DNA of 64,000 nucleotides from Erythrobacter sp. HL-111 (GCF_900105095.1 NZ_LT629743.1:1488001-1552000), one strand, 5' to 3'. Shown: positions 51,255-63,100, counted from the stretch's first letter. Notes: generated from the sequence alone by a model not told the origin. Made by a program: numbers and translations.

Positions 51255-52001
51255 CTATTCGGCGTCGGCCTCGAGCCGGTCGGCCATCAGCGCGAGCTGC
51301 GCCTCGCACCCCTTGGCGAGCAGCATCTCGGCCAGCTCTTCCGGCGTTTCGTATTCGCCGACCAGCGCGAATCGCATCGTCACCGGCTCGCCCTCGGACG
51401 CAGCGCGCACGGCGTAGGTCCGCCCCTCCGCCAGCAGCAGGCGCTCCGAATTGAGCACGCGTTCGCTCTCGCCGGTCTCGAAATGGATTTCGACCGCGTC
51501 GGCCTTTTCCGGTTCGACCATGGTGTAGGTCGCCGGCGCCGCGGTGTCGGGACGCCACAGGCGCACGGTGGTGAAATCGTAGAGGCAGGTCGTGCCCGCC
51601 TCGGTCAGGTCGACATACCACATGTTCGGCCGTTCCGGCTCGCCCGCGTCGCCGGTGCGGACCGCCCCGGTGCGGACCCGCCCCGCGGCGCCCTGGCGGG
51701 TGAAATTGGCGAACCGCATCCGCGGCTCCTTGGGCTTCGCGCCGATGGTGAAGGTGCCTGCGCCCTTCAGCACCTGCGTGCCCCGGGAGGTCAGCACGGT
51801 GACATTGTCGCCGGCCTTGAGGGAGATGGTCGAACCGTCCTCGACCTTGGTCCCGACCTTCAGCGTGCCGGCCGATGGCCCCGAGGATTTCACCACCACC
51901 CCCGCCATCGCCGCTGCCGGCAGGACCAGCGCCGCGCCGGCGAGCGCGGCAAGGGTGAAACGGGAACGGCTCGGCCGCCGCGTGAGATCATCCCAGAACA
52001 T
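51255..52001 (-). CDS. FecR-like exported protein of the CHASE2/CHAT cluster
   Basis: A 248-residue protein with a signal or anchor helix (about 10-33) followed by a FecR-like beta segment (VKSSGPSAGTLKVGTKV, then STISLKAGDNVTVLTSRG). The second half (about 110-240) is not recognised and includes one internal duplication of RTGAVRTG. FecR-type domains sense or display envelope signals. The start at 52001 is chosen because AAGGGGAG lies just upstream; the frame is open to 52025. The first 14 bases overlap the end of the CHASE2 cyclase gene, so the two proteins are likely made together and may act in one sensing pathway. Confidence 0.7.
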   Translation of the reverse strand: MFWDDLTRRPSRSRFTLAALAGAALVLPAAAMAGVVVKSSGPSAGTLKVGTKVEDGSTISLKAGDNVTVLTSRGTQVLKGAGTFTIGAKPKEPRMRFANFTRQGAAGRVRTGAVRTGDAGEPERPNMWYVDLTEAGTTCLYDFTTVRLWRPDTAAPATYTMVEPEKADAVEIHFETGESERVLNSERLLLAEGRTYAVRAASEGEPVTMRFALVGEYETPEELAEMLLAKGCEAQLALMADRLEADAE

Positions 52002-54078
52002 AGGCTCCCCTTTCGTCGAGTGCATTCATTCTTTCCCGCAGGTTGATTAGCGCCTTGTCCTGCGGATGGCGAGCGAGCACCGCATCGACCAGCGCGGCGG
52101 CCTTGCCCGCGTCCTCGGGCGCGATCCGCGACGCCTGTTCGAGCGCCGCGCGGTCCGCCGCCGGGAAATCGGGCGCGGGTTCGTAGAGGTCGACCGGCTT
52201 GGCCCGTCCGCGCAGGCACACCCGGCCCATCGCGCGCCACCAGTCGAGCCCGCTCGCTTCCGCGAATTCGCGGCTCGCCATCACGCTCGATTCAAGCGGC
52301 TTGTTTGCCGCTTCGAGCCGCGCAGCGGTGTTCATGCTGTCGCCGAGCGCGGTGTACTGGATGCGGGTGTCGCCGCCGAAATTGCCGATCACCGCCTCGC
52401 CGTAATGGAGCCCCACACGCGTCTTGCCGATCGGCGGGAGCGCGGGGTCCATTTCCGCGACCTCGCGGCGGAAGTCCTCGCCCGCCTGCCAGATCGCGTA
52501 ACCCGCCCGCGCGGCCCGCTCGCCGTCGTCCGCCCGCGCGATCGGCGCGCCCCAGAACGCGACCACGGCATCGCCCACGAACTTGTCGATCACCCCGCCA
52601 TGATCGAGCACGACCCGGCTCAGCAGCTCGAGATAGCGGTTGAGCAGCTTCGCGACCATTTCCGGCGGGATCGCGTGGCTCATCTTGGTGAAGCCTTCGA
52701 GGTCGGAAAACAGCACGTAGATCGCCCGCTTCTCCCCGCCGAGCGAGAGGAGTTCGGGCCGGTCGATGATCGCCTGCGCGATGTCGCGCGGGATGTACTT
52801 GCCCAGCGCCCCCTGCGCGAAGCGACGCTGCTTCGCCCCGGCGGCGCGCGCGGTCGTGGTGACGGCGGTGAAGGCGAGCACCCAGCCCACCAGCCAGCCG
52901 ACCGCGGGCAGGCGATAGGTGTCGACCTCGCGCACCTCCAGCACCACCGGGATGCCGATCAGCATCAGCAGGATCAGCGCCAGGAGCGGCGCGCGCCGGC
53001 GGGCCGGCCATTCGAGCAGCGCGGCGAGCGCCGCCAGCACCACCACCAGCACCGCCATCGCCCATTTCACCCACGACGGCACCAGCGCCATCGCCTTGCC
53101 GTCGAGCATCTGGGCGATGATCTCGGCATGGACCGCAAGCCCCGGCGGAACCTCCCCGTCGATCGAGGTGAAGGTCGTCTCGACCCGGTCGTAATCGACG
53201 ATGTCCCCGCCGATCAGGACGTAGCGGCCGCCATATTGCTCCTTCAGGAAAGGCAGGATCGTCGGGTCGAGATCGACGAAGAGGTCGATCGCGGCGGATT
53301 CGAACAGGTCCTCCGAAACCTCCGCCTCGGACAGCCCGGCCTGTTCCTCGAATCGGGAGCGGCGGTATTCGATCGCGCCCTCGTAGGTCCTGAACGGCCC
53401 GAGATCGACGCCCGCATCATGCAGCATCGCCCGCCCCAGCAGCGGCGGCAGGCCCGGCTCGATGCTCGGCCAGACGCGGGTCGCGCCAAAGCTGTTGTCG
53501 AGCCGGATGCTCGCGGGACGCGCCTTGCTGCCTTCGAGCCGGCTCATGAACTCGTCGAGGAAGACCTGCTGTTCGTAGACGATGTCGTCCTGGTTGGTGG
53601 CGACATTGGCGTAACCGACCGCGACCGGGGTGTTCATCGCCCGCAGCGTTTCGATCAGCTCGTCGTCCTCGGCCTGGGGCTGGTCGAACAGGATGTCGAT
53701 CCCGATCGCCTTGGGCTCCAGCGCATCGAGGTTCCGCAGCGCCTCTGCCAGCATCCCCCGGTCGAGCGGGGAGCGTTTCTGAGCCTTGATCAGCGTCTGG
53801 TCGTTGTAGACCACCAGAAGGATGCGGTCGTCCTGTTCGGCGAGCTCGGCGGCGTAGTAGTTCCGCAGGTCGTACAAGGCGCGCTCGGCCTCGTTGGTGA
53901 GCGGGGTCGCGGCATCGGTGAACGGCAGCGTCCAGCTGAACCGCGCGATCATCAGCGCGAGCAGCAGCATGACGAGCGTGCCCGCGAGCTGCAGCGTTCC
54001 CGCCTCGCGGACCGAGCGCCAGCCGCGCGCGAGGACATTGCCGCCCTGCCTGTCCCCGGTGTCGCTCCGCTCGGCCAT
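51988..54078 (-). CDS. CHASE2-domain class III adenylate cyclase
   Basis: A 696-residue inner-membrane protein. After one N-terminal helix (about 30-50), an extracytoplasmic CHASE2 sensor domain (about 55-335) is followed by three closely spaced helices (about 342-405). A cytosolic class III cyclase domain (about 440-620) comes next. The metal aspartates are seen in FSDLEGFT and VGDAVVAF. The substrate-choosing residues are the Lys of VIDKFVGD and the Asp of YTALGDSMNTAARL, the adenine type, so the product should be cAMP. It lies 15 bases after the CHAT gene in a two-partner-secretion cluster and about 12 kb from a cyclic-nucleotide-controlled electron-transfer operon. The signal sensed is unknown. 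Confidence 0.92.
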   Translation of the reverse strand: MAERSDTGDRQGGNVLARGWRSVREAGTLQLAGTLVMLLLALMIARFSWTLPFTDAATPLTNEAERALYDLRNYYAAELAEQDDRILLVVYNDQTLIKAQKRSPLDRGMLAEALRNLDALEPKAIGIDILFDQPQAEDDELIETLRAMNTPVAVGYANVATNQDDIVYEQQVFLDEFMSRLEGSKARPASIRLDNSFGATRVWPSIEPGLPPLLGRAMLHDAGVDLGPFRTYEGAIEYRRSRFEEQAGLSEAEVSEDLFESAAIDLFVDLDPTILPFLKEQYGGRYVLIGGDIVDYDRVETTFTSIDGEVPPGLAVHAEIIAQMLDGKAMALVPSWVKWAMAVLVVVLAALAALLEWPARRRAPLLALILLMLIGIPVVLEVREVDTYRLPAVGWLVGWVLAFTAVTTTARAAGAKQRRFAQGALGKYIPRDIAQAIIDRPELLSLGGEKRAIYVLFSDLEGFTKMSHAIPPEMVAKLLNRYLELLSRVVLDHGGVIDKFVGDAVVAFWGAPIARADDGERAARAGYAIWQAGEDFRREVAEMDPALPPIGKTRVGLHYGEAVIGNFGGDTRIQYTALGDSMNTAARLEAANKPLESSVMASREFAEASGLDWWRAMGRVCLRGRAKPVDLYEPAPDFPAADRAALEQASRIAPEDAGKAAALVDAVLARHPQDKALINLRERMNALDERGAYVLG

Positions 54079-54093
54079 TGCGCGTCCCGGCGG

Positions 54094-57000
54094 TCAGCGC
54101 CGCACGGGGATCGTGCCGTCGCCGATGACCGCGAACGCCGACCAGTAGAACGGGTGCGAGGTTTCGGCCGTATCCATCAGCTCTGCCTGCGAGGTCCTCA
54201 GCGCCTCGGCGGTCTCGGCGCCGTCGGCCGCGAACAGGCCCGAGACGAGGCGCTTGGTCGCGTCGTAATCGTCCGGCACGGGCCAATGGCTCGCAAGCAC
54301 GGTGCGCCCGCCCGCCCCGACGAAGGCGCGCACCAGCCCGTCGAGCGCGAAGTCCCCGCCCGAGGTGACGCCCGCTTCGCGGGTGGCCCCGACCGTCGCC
54401 CCGCCGGCCGTGTCGCAGGCCGACAGGATGACGAGATCGGCATCGATGCGGAGCCCGAAGATCTCCGCGAAGCTCAGCAGCCCGTCCGAATCGCCCTCGT
54501 CCCCGAAACTCGTCAGCAGCGCCGGGCGCGGCGGGCATTCGGGCTGCGGCGCGGTGACGAGGCCGTGGGTGGCGAAGTGGAGGATGCGGTAATCGGCGAG
54601 GTCCTCGCGCGAGCGGATCGCGCTGTCGGTGAAATCGCCGCGCGTGACCACGGCGGCGGCGCTGCCGAACCGTTCGGCGGCGATGTAGAGCTCGTCCGCG
54701 GCGATCGGGTTGGCCCAGATCGCGGGCGACCACAGGCACTCCTCTCCGCCCGCCAGCGCCGCGCGGGTGCGCGCCCGGCCCGCCGGGCTGTCCCCGATCG
54801 GCGTGTTCTCGCCAAGGCCGAGATAGCTCTTGCCTGCGTCAGAAGGGGCTGCGGCGCGCACTTCGCGAAAGGCGGTCGCGGCCACCGACGTGCTGATCCG
54901 CGCCTTGCGCCCGAGCCAGGCGGTGCCGGTGAAATCATATTCGTCGCCGCTCTCGGCAAGCCGCTCCTTGTAGCGGGCGACGCTTTCGTCGTCGGTGACG
55001 AGCAGGTTGATCGGCAGGCGCAGCATGGCCCCGTCGGGTTCGAACACGATGTGCCGCTGCGCGGGAAGGCGATCCGCGACCGGCTCGAACAGCGCGCGGT
55101 AGAGCCGGCGCGAGCGTTCGATGTCGAACGGGAAGGTCAGCACCTGGCCGCCTTCGGCGATGGCGATGGTCTCGCGCAGGCGATCGACCTCCTCCTCCAG
55201 CGCCTCGGGCGCGATCGCCGCCTCGTAGGCGAGCGCGGTGTCCCTGGCCGCGTAAATCACGAAGCTCTTTTCTTCGAGCGTGACGAGCTTCACGTAGGCT
55301 TCGCCGGGCTCGAGGATCGCCTGAAGGTCGGCAAGGTCGATCGCCGAGCCGGTAACGGCGCGGTAACGCGGGTATTGCGCAAGGGCTTCGAGCACCTCGG
55401 CCTGTTCGGCCTCGAGAGAGGCGAGCCGCGCGCGGCGTTCGTCCATCGACCGCGCGGCCTGCGGCGAAGGATCGGCGCCGGCGACCTGCGTGTCCTCGAT
55501 CCGGGCGATGTCGGCCCGCAGCCGCTCGATCGCGCGGCCGATATTGGTCGTCCGGCGGAACAATTGCGCGGCCTCGTCGCTCCCGGCGGACAATTCGCGC
55601 GCGAGCACGGCCTGGGTCTGGGCAAGGCCGGGGCGCTGGAGAAGCTGACTCGCCGCGAAGATGTCGGCCGCGGCCGCGGCATCGCCCACCTTGTCTCGTC
55701 CCCCGTCTAGCAGGAGCATGAAATAGGGCGCCATCAGGCTCCTCAGAGCGGGCAGCGGGCGGCCTTCGGCATCCGCGACGATCCCGCGATAGAGCGCGAG
55801 CGCGTCGTCCCGCCGCCCGGCCCGGGCAAGGAACCCGGCGAGCTGGGCGCGCGCGCTCTGGACGGCGGGGCTGCCGGGATAGCGGCTGTCGAGGAGCGCG
55901 ATGCCCTCCTCGTGCAGGGCCTCGGCCTCCCCGGGACGGCCCTCGATCTCGGCGACTTCGGCGAGTTCGCCGAGCACCTGCGCGCGCAGCCACAGGATCG
56001 AGCTCACCCGTCCGTAGCGCACCCCGGACATCGCCGCGTCGGCGGCGCGCAGGTATCGCGGCGCCTCGCCCGCGCGGCCGGCCAGCCGGAGCGCGGTCGC
56101 GCGCAGGTAATCGGCCTGGCCGTCGAGCAGTTGCGCGCGTTCGAGCGCGGTGAGCCCCGCCGAATAGGACCCGCCCGCGCTCGGGCTTTCCGCCTCGAGC
56201 CGGTTCGCCATGGCCGGGCCGATGGTCAGCTCGCGCAGCAACGCGGGATCGCCGAATTCCTTAGCCAGCGGGCGGTCGATCCGTTCGAGCGCGCGTTCGG
56301 CCTCGCCCTGGTTGAGCGCGTGGATCGCCTCGTAATTGCGCTGCAGCCGCGCCAGCACCGGGTCGTTCGCGGCCTCGTCGCGGGTCAGGGCGAACAGTCG
56401 ATCGGCCTCGGCGTGATTGCCGAGATTGGATTGCTGCAACCCTTCGTTGAGCCGCGCGTCCACCGCGCTCCTGCCGCCGAGGACCTCGGCCGAAGCGGCG
56501 AAGAATTCGGCGGCTTCGGCGAACTCGCCCTGGTTGGAGCGGCGATAGGCCTCGACCAGCGCCTGGTCGGCGGCGATCGCCTCGGCCTGCTGGCGGGCGA
56601 AGGCGAGCGCGTCGGTCGCCTGGGTGAGCGGGATGTCGACCTCGCCTTTCGCCACGCGATCGGTCGCGAGCGAGGCGAGGCCCAGCCGGAGCGCGCTGGC
56701 ATAGGCGTTGAACCCGCTCGCGGCAAAGGTGCGCCGACCGACCTCGCCGACGATCAGCCGCGTGGCGAGCGACCTGCCTGGCGCCTCGCAGACGAGTTCG
56801 CGCACCGGGCCGAGCCCTTCGGGAGGGGCGGCGTCCGCGGCCTCGCGGCAGGTCGCCCCGGCCACGCCGAAACGGTTTTCGGGCTTGTCGGCATGGCGGC
56901 CGCGCACCACCCACAAGGTGCCGATCGGGGCCGCGGCATCGCGGCAGATGATCGAATAGCGCCGGTCGAACAGGTCCGCGCCCGCTTCCGGCGCGACGAT

Positions 57001-57180
57001 CTGCGCCTCGCACAGCCCGTTGTCGCCGACCGGGAAGGTGTCGCGCAGGCTCACCGGAGTCTGCCGCGCGTCCGCTCCGTCCGCGGTCCGGGCGGCATTG
57101 GGCGCGGTCCACGCCGCAGCCGCGCCGACCGCCCCCAGCACCATCAGCGAGGTGATCCTTTTCAACGCCCTACTCATCAT
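54094..57180 (-). CDS. Exported TPR-CHAT domain protein, caspase-like
   Basis: A 1028-residue protein with a signal or anchor at the N-terminus (about 8-27). Helical TPR-like repeats cover about 150-560, and a C-terminal CHAT domain covers about 700-1025. The CHAT catalytic dyad is intact: H872 in HFATHGLV and C922 in LSACDTAGG. CHAT proteins are caspase/separase-like proteases or adaptors. Unlike the TPR-CHAT proteins of type III-E CRISPR, this one carries an export signal and no cas gene is near. The start overlaps the end of the filamentous adhesin gene by 11 bases, and the cyclase gene follows 15 bases later. Processing of the adhesin or its translocator in the periplasm is an inference. 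Confidence 0.88.
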   Translation of the reverse strand: MMSRALKRITSLMVLGAVGAAAAWTAPNAARTADGADARQTPVSLRDTFPVGDNGLCEAQIVAPEAGADLFDRRYSIICRDAAAPIGTLWVVRGRHADKPENRFGVAGATCREAADAAPPEGLGPVRELVCEAPGRSLATRLIVGEVGRRTFAASGFNAYASALRLGLASLATDRVAKGEVDIPLTQATDALAFARQQAEAIAADQALVEAYRRSNQGEFAEAAEFFAASAEVLGGRSAVDARLNEGLQQSNLGNHAEADRLFALTRDEAANDPVLARLQRNYEAIHALNQGEAERALERIDRPLAKEFGDPALLRELTIGPAMANRLEAESPSAGGSYSAGLTALERAQLLDGQADYLRATALRLAGRAGEAPRYLRAADAAMSGVRYGRVSSILWLRAQVLGELAEVAEIEGRPGEAEALHEEGIALLDSRYPGSPAVQSARAQLAGFLARAGRRDDALALYRGIVADAEGRPLPALRSLMAPYFMLLLDGGRDKVGDAAAAADIFAASQLLQRPGLAQTQAVLARELSAGSDEAAQLFRRTTNIGRAIERLRADIARIEDTQVAGADPSPQAARSMDERRARLASLEAEQAEVLEALAQYPRYRAVTGSAIDLADLQAILEPGEAYVKLVTLEEKSFVIYAARDTALAYEAAIAPEALEEEVDRLRETIAIAEGGQVLTFPFDIERSRRLYRALFEPVADRLPAQRHIVFEPDGAMLRLPINLLVTDDESVARYKERLAESGDEYDFTGTAWLGRKARISTSVAATAFREVRAAAPSDAGKSYLGLGENTPIGDSPAGRARTRAALAGGEECLWSPAIWANPIAADELYIAAERFGSAAAVVTRGDFTDSAIRSREDLADYRILHFATHGLVTAPQPECPPRPALLTSFGDEGDSDGLLSFAEIFGLRIDADLVILSACDTAGGATVGATREAGVTSGGDFALDGLVRAFVGAGGRTVLASHWPVPDDYDATKRLVSGLFAADGAETAEALRTSQAELMDTAETSHPFYWSAFAVIGDGTIPVRR

Positions 57181-60100
57181 CGTCCCCTTCCGGCCCGCCG
57201 GAGATACCCGTCCCGCCGGTGCCGGTCGCGCGATAGGCCGAACTGTCGCCGCCGCTCGCCACCGGATCGTCGAGCAGCGGCTCCTCGGTCAGCAGCGGCG
57301 TATCGATCAGGCCGGGGAAATCGGCCCCGAACGCCTCGTCCGTTTCCTGCGTGGTCAGCGGGATTTCCTCGGGCGGCAGGTCGACCGGATCCTCGATCAC
57401 GGCCGGGTTGCTGATCGCCGCGATCGTCTCGACGATCGTCTCGTTGCCGGGCAGCGATGGCTCGGGCGGTTCCGGCGGTTCGACGACCGTTGCCGGGCAT
57501 TCGCCGGTGAGGATCACGCAGTCGTTGAACGCGGCGTCCTCGGTGTAATCGGTGTTGCCGACCCCCGCGTTGAACTCGACCTCGGAAAAGAAGTCCGAGC
57601 CGGTCACGAAGGTCCCGTCCGGGCGCTGGCGTCGGCCATAGGCGAACACGTCGAGCGCGGACCGGGCATTCTCGTCCGCCCGGATCGACAGACCCCCTTC
57701 GCTGACGAGAATGCCGCCCTGGTCGGTATCGCTGCCGGTGTTGCGGACCAGCAGCGATTGGCCGACGACGATCCCGACCTGTCCTGCGCGCAGGTAGCCG
57801 AGCGGGTCGTCGCTGCCCGAAATCGCCGTCTGGAGCTGGTCGTCGCGCCCGGCGAAGCTGCGGTCGTCCTGCAAGGCGGCGATCAGATCGGCATCGCCGG
57901 CCCAGATGTCGCCCGCTTCGAGGATCAGCTCGCCCGTCGGCAGGCCGTCGCTGTCGCCTATCGCGATGCCGCCCGGCGTGACGACCTCGATCCGCCCCGT
58001 CGCGCCGCCCTGCGAACCCCCGCGAGGGGCGAGCGTGAAGCTGTCGGTCGGCGCGGCATTCAGCACCTCGACGAAGCCTTCCACCCGGATGATGCCGGAT
58101 TCGCCGAAGGTCTCCAGCAGGATCTCGGAGATCCCGCCCGCCGGATCGGCCGAACCGGACACGGTCGCATCGCGCAGGATCATATCGGGCGCATCGCCGC
58201 CCGCATCGGTCAGGACGGGTTGGAAGAAGGCGAAGCTGCCCGCCTCGATCCGGGCGAGTTCCTCTGCGACCAGCGTGAAGCCCTCGCCCTCGACCTCACC
58301 CGAAGGCGTTCCCTCGCCGCCGAGGATCGCCGGAGCGAGAGTGTCGAGCGAGCTGAATTCCATCGTCACCGCCCCGATCCGCGCGCCGCTCTCGATCGCG
58401 ATGTCGCGCGCGGCAAGCGTCATCGACAGCCCGCCGACATCGATCGCCTCGTCGTTGTCGCCGAGGAAGGTGATCCTCCCCTGCGAGGTGATGTCGATCG
58501 CAACGGTCGGGTCGGACGGGTCCGGCCCGCCGATGAAACCGCCCGATTCCGCCGCAAGGATGAAATCGCCGAAGACCTCGACGGACAGCTGCGTGTCCAC
58601 CAGCAGGTCGCCGCCCCCGGCCGTGAGCGAGGATTCGGCAAAGTCGCCGGGCGCGTCGCCGAGGGCCGAACCGGCGAAGCTCGCGGTCCGGGTCGTCCCC
58701 GAAAGCGCGTCGACGAAGAAGCGCCCGGCGGCATTCGCATCGCCGCCTTCGCCGCTGGCGCTCATGACGATCTGCCCGCCGACGTCGATGCCGGGCCCGC
58801 CGCCCGTGTTGGCGACGAGGCCAGAGAGTCCGCCGGAGGCCGCACCGCCCGCGCTGGTGAACGCGTCGGCGAGCATGAACCAGTCGGTCACGCCGAGCGC
58901 GGAGTCGCCCTCGACGATGGATTCGATGAAGCCGCCCAGCGCCTCACCCCCGGTGCCGCCCGCCGATTCATTGGCAGCGCTCGCCCCGGCGTCCATCACC
59001 AGCGCCGCGGCGTCGAGCGAGGCAGCGAACTGCAGGAACTGCGCCGTGCCGCCCGCGGCCGCGCCGGTTTCGTCCCCGGCACCGCCGATCGCATCGGCGA
59101 GGATGAGGACCTCGCCCTGCTGTTCCGACACGGTGAGCTGGGAGGCGGACAATTCGACGCTCGCGAACGCGCCGAGCGCCTCCCCGCCGAGCGCGCCGTC
59201 ACCCCCGACGGCACCCGCCGAGACCAGCAGGCGCTCTTCGAGTTCGACCGTGGAGCCCTCTGCGACGAAGAACGCATCGCCCGCGAACGCATTCCCGCCG
59301 ACGCCGTCGCCCCCGGTCACGCTTCCGCCGCGGGCCTGTGCCGAGACGGTAAGGGAGCCGCCCGAGACGGTGCTTTCTGCAAACCGTACGAAACTGTCGG
59401 CCCCGGCGGCGTTCCCGCCCGCAGAGATCCCGTCGCCCCCGGTCGCCTGGCCGCCGATCTCGAAACTCCCCGCCCCGCCGGCGGACGCCAGCAGTTCGAG
59501 CGTCGAATTGGTGACGAGGACATCGATCGAACCGCCGCCCGCATCGCCGCCGACCGCGCCGCTGCCGCCCCGGCTGCCATCGACGAGGATCGCGCTTCCG
59601 AGCAGAGTGAGCACGGCGTTGTCGACGGTAAGGCTGGTCGTCCCGCCGGTCGCATCGCCGCCCGCTCCGCTGCCGGAACCGTCGCCGCCGAACCCGCCGC
59701 CGGCCCCACCGGCGAGGGCGGCCGTCAGCTCGCCGCCGTCCAGAACCTCGACCGTGCGCGTGCCGCCGGAACCGCTCCCGCCCGCGATGTCGAGCCCGGC
59801 ATCGAGGCTCGATCCGCCGAAGCCGACGACCGAGAAGGCCAGCTGCCCCGCGGTGATGATCCCGCCATCGGCCCGGATGAGGCCGGTGCCGCCGATCCCC
59901 GCGCCGGCGGTTTCGCCATCGACCGCGGAGCCGCCCCCGAAGCCCTCGGCGAGAATGACCGTCAACGAATTGCCCTGGGGATCGAAGGCGGGCAGTTCGA
60001 CAAGTCCCCCAGTGCCTGCGAAAAGCTCGACCTCGCCGCCGGTGCCGGTCCCGGCAAAGCCCGCCTCCCCGATGGCATCCCCGCCCACGCCGACGGCGGC

Positions 60101-63100
60101 GAGAAGCGCGCCGGTGTTCAGTCCCCCGTCGAAATCCCCGATCGCCACGTCCTGCACGGTGACGCTGCTGTCCGCGTCGAAACTCTCGATGAAGGCACGG
60201 CCGCCCGTCCCGTTGCCGCCGGAATCGAAGAGGCCCGATCCGCCCTGGCCGCTGGCGCTGACGGTGGCCGAGCCGAGGGTGATCGTGCCGCCTGCCTGGG
60301 CGCGGATGAAGGCTTCGCCGCCCTCGCCGTCGCCGCCGACCTCGCCCTCGCTGCCGTCGCCGCCGATCCCGTTCGCGACGACCGACGCATTGCCGACAAT
60401 CGTGCCGGTCCCGCTGCTTGGCGTGAAGATCGCGAGGTCGGCGATACCGCCGGTCCCGGTCCCGCCGACGCCGGTCTCGGACTGTCCGCCGAAGCCGGTC
60501 GCATCGACGATCACTTCGCCGGTGACCTCCGTCGTGCCGGCCTGGAAGCCCATGAAGGCCTCCCCGCCCGTGCCGTTGCCGCCCGCTCCGGCGAAGGAAT
60601 CGCCGCCGAAACCGCGTGCGAAGGCGTTGAACTGCCCGACGGTCAGCGATCCCCCGAAATTGGTTGCCGATCCGCTGCGTTCACCGCCGAACCCGTCGCC
60701 GCCGAGCGCGCCCGAGCCGCCGCGGCCATTCGCTTCCAGCGTGATGAAATCGGCCGCGACAGCGCCCGCCTGCGCATTGACGAGAGCCCGTCCGCCTGTC
60801 CCGTCGCCGCCGTTTCCGGTCGGGAAATCGAAGCCCGAAAAGCCTCCCGAACCGCCGGCGCCCTCGACGTCGATAGATACCAACGCGGCGCTCGCCGATC
60901 CCTCGCCGAGCGATCCGTCGCCGCCCAGGAGGACGAGCCCGAACTGCGCGAGGCCGCCGAAGCCGTCCCCGCCGAGCCCGCCATCCTCGATGCTCGAGCC
61001 GAAGCCTCCCTCGCCGCCCGAGCCGCGATTGAGAAGGGACGCCTGTCCGCCGATCGTCAGCGTGCCGTTGTCGCCGCCCGCAAGCAGGAAGGCGCCGCTG
61101 TTGACTTCGGGATCGGCCTGGTTGGGCGTGGTGAACTCGCCCCCGATGCCGTCGCCGCCGCGACCCTCTGCGAGCGTCGATCCGTCGGCTTCGCCGCCGC
61201 GGCCGCCCCGTCCGGACGAATCCACCGCCGCATTGCCTCCGATCAGGATCCTCGCGGTATCGCTCGGGGTTCCCTCGGCCTGGAAGAAGGAATTTCCGCC
61301 GCGGCCGATCCCGCCATCGCCGCCAAAGCCGAAGAATGCCCTGCCGCCGCTGCCGGTCGCGCTGGCGCGCGCATCGAGCTCGATCTCGACAAGCCCGGTT
61401 CCGGCGACGGCTCCGGCAATCCCGCCGAACCCGTCCCCGCCCGTGACCCCATCGCCGCCAGCCCCATCGGCACCGGCATCGAACCGGCCCCCGACCGTGA
61501 TCGTGCTTCCGTCGAAGGTCGTGGCGCTGGCCCGTCCGCCAAGACCCGTCCCGCCGGTCCCGCCGGCATTGGCGCCCCCGTCGCCTACGGCATCGAGCCG
61601 CAGGTCGCCGGCGATTTCGACCGTGCCGAGACCGGCCGCGAAAACCGTCGCCTCGCCCGAATCGCCAACCGATCCGATCCCTTCGGCATTCGACGTGCCG
61701 CCTTGGGCAAAGCTCGAGAGGCTGACCGAGCTTCCGATCGAGATCGAACTTCCGCCCAGCGCCGCGACACGCGCAAAGCCCCCGAACCCGTTCGACACCT
61801 CGCTCGGCTCGATGGTGCTTCCCGCCCCGCCCGATGCGCTGGCATCGGCGAAGAGGTCTCCTCCGATCGTGACGAGGCCGCCGAGGTCGGCAAAGAGTTC
61901 CGCCGTCCCGGCGGTCGCGTCCCCGAGACTCAGGAAATCGCCCGACTCTTCGCCAAGGAAACCGTTCGCCTCCATCGAAACGCTGTCGGTGACGTCGATC
62001 TCGCCGCCATTGGTCGCGATGATCTGGGAGACACCGCCATCGGCAGAGCCGATCGAGCGCGTCTCGAAATCGCCCGTCGCAAGGGCGGTGGCCGACAGGA
62101 AGACCGGCCCGCCAAGGCCGATCAAGGCCTCCGCGGTGCTGTCGATCAACGCCAGCCCGCCCGCCGCATCGCCGCCGGGAACCGAGAACGCCTCCGCCAG
62201 CAGTTCCACCCGGCCGCCGAGCGAGAGCGCGCCGCCGTCCCGGGCGAAGATCAGCGCCTCCCCGCCGGTCACCGCCGCGTCGGCAGCGAGGAGGCCGATT
62301 TGCGTCGAACCGAACGCGGAGGCGCTCACCGTCACATCGCCGAGAATGTCGACCGTGCCCTCGCCCGCGCCGATCAGCGCGACGCCCGCGGTCGCGCTTC
62401 CCGCCACCAGTTCGAAAGTATCCGCGCCGCCGAACGCATCGGCCGTGACGAGGGCATCGCCCCCGATCGTGATCTCCGAAAAGGCACCCGCCTCGAGCCG
62501 CGCTTCACCGCCGACGGCATCGATGAGGCCCGGATCTGGAAAGTCCGATCCGACGACGCCGTAGGTGCTGGCGGAAACGAGCATGTCGCCGGTCACGTTT
62601 ATGATGCCGAAACCAGCCGTCGCAAGCGCGCGTTCGCGTCCGACAACCAGCAGGTTCCCGTCGACCGTAATGCTCGATTCGCCCGCGTTGAATTCGACGA
62701 GGTTGCTGCCGATGGCGAGCAGGCTGCTCGAGGAATCCATGTTCTGGACGGCGATGTTCGCTTCGTTGAGGGGCGAAGCCAGGGAATCGGGCTGGGCGTC
62801 GAAAATTGCGTCGATCCCGTCCGAGATCGTGCCGTTCTGCACCGTCCGCCCGAACACGTCGTAATTCGCCGAAAGGATGATCTCGCCGTTCACCACGTCC
62901 GCGCTCGCCGCGGGTTCGAAGCCGAGATTGCCCGTGAACAGCATGGAGATCGGGTTTTCCGCGGCCCGCGCGACCGCATAGATCATGTGGTTGTCGCCGG
63001 CCTCCGCGCTCGACGGGCCGCCGACGTCCCCGTTCAACCCCACCACCGTATCGCCGAGCGCCGTGCCGACCGGGATCTCGATATCGAACAGCCCGTTCGA

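Noticed and set aside
54094..57180. Assignment of the CHAT protein as the TPR-CHAT partner of a type III-E CRISPR effector
   Set aside because: No cas gene or CRISPR repeat is in the window, and the protein carries an export signal.
57906..62564. An open frame of about 1550 codons antisense to the TpsA adhesin gene
   Set aside because: It mirrors the Gly-rich repeats of the real gene, giving Pro/Ser/Ala-rich low-complexity protein, has no ribosome binding site, and lies wholly inside a gene with clear TPS features.
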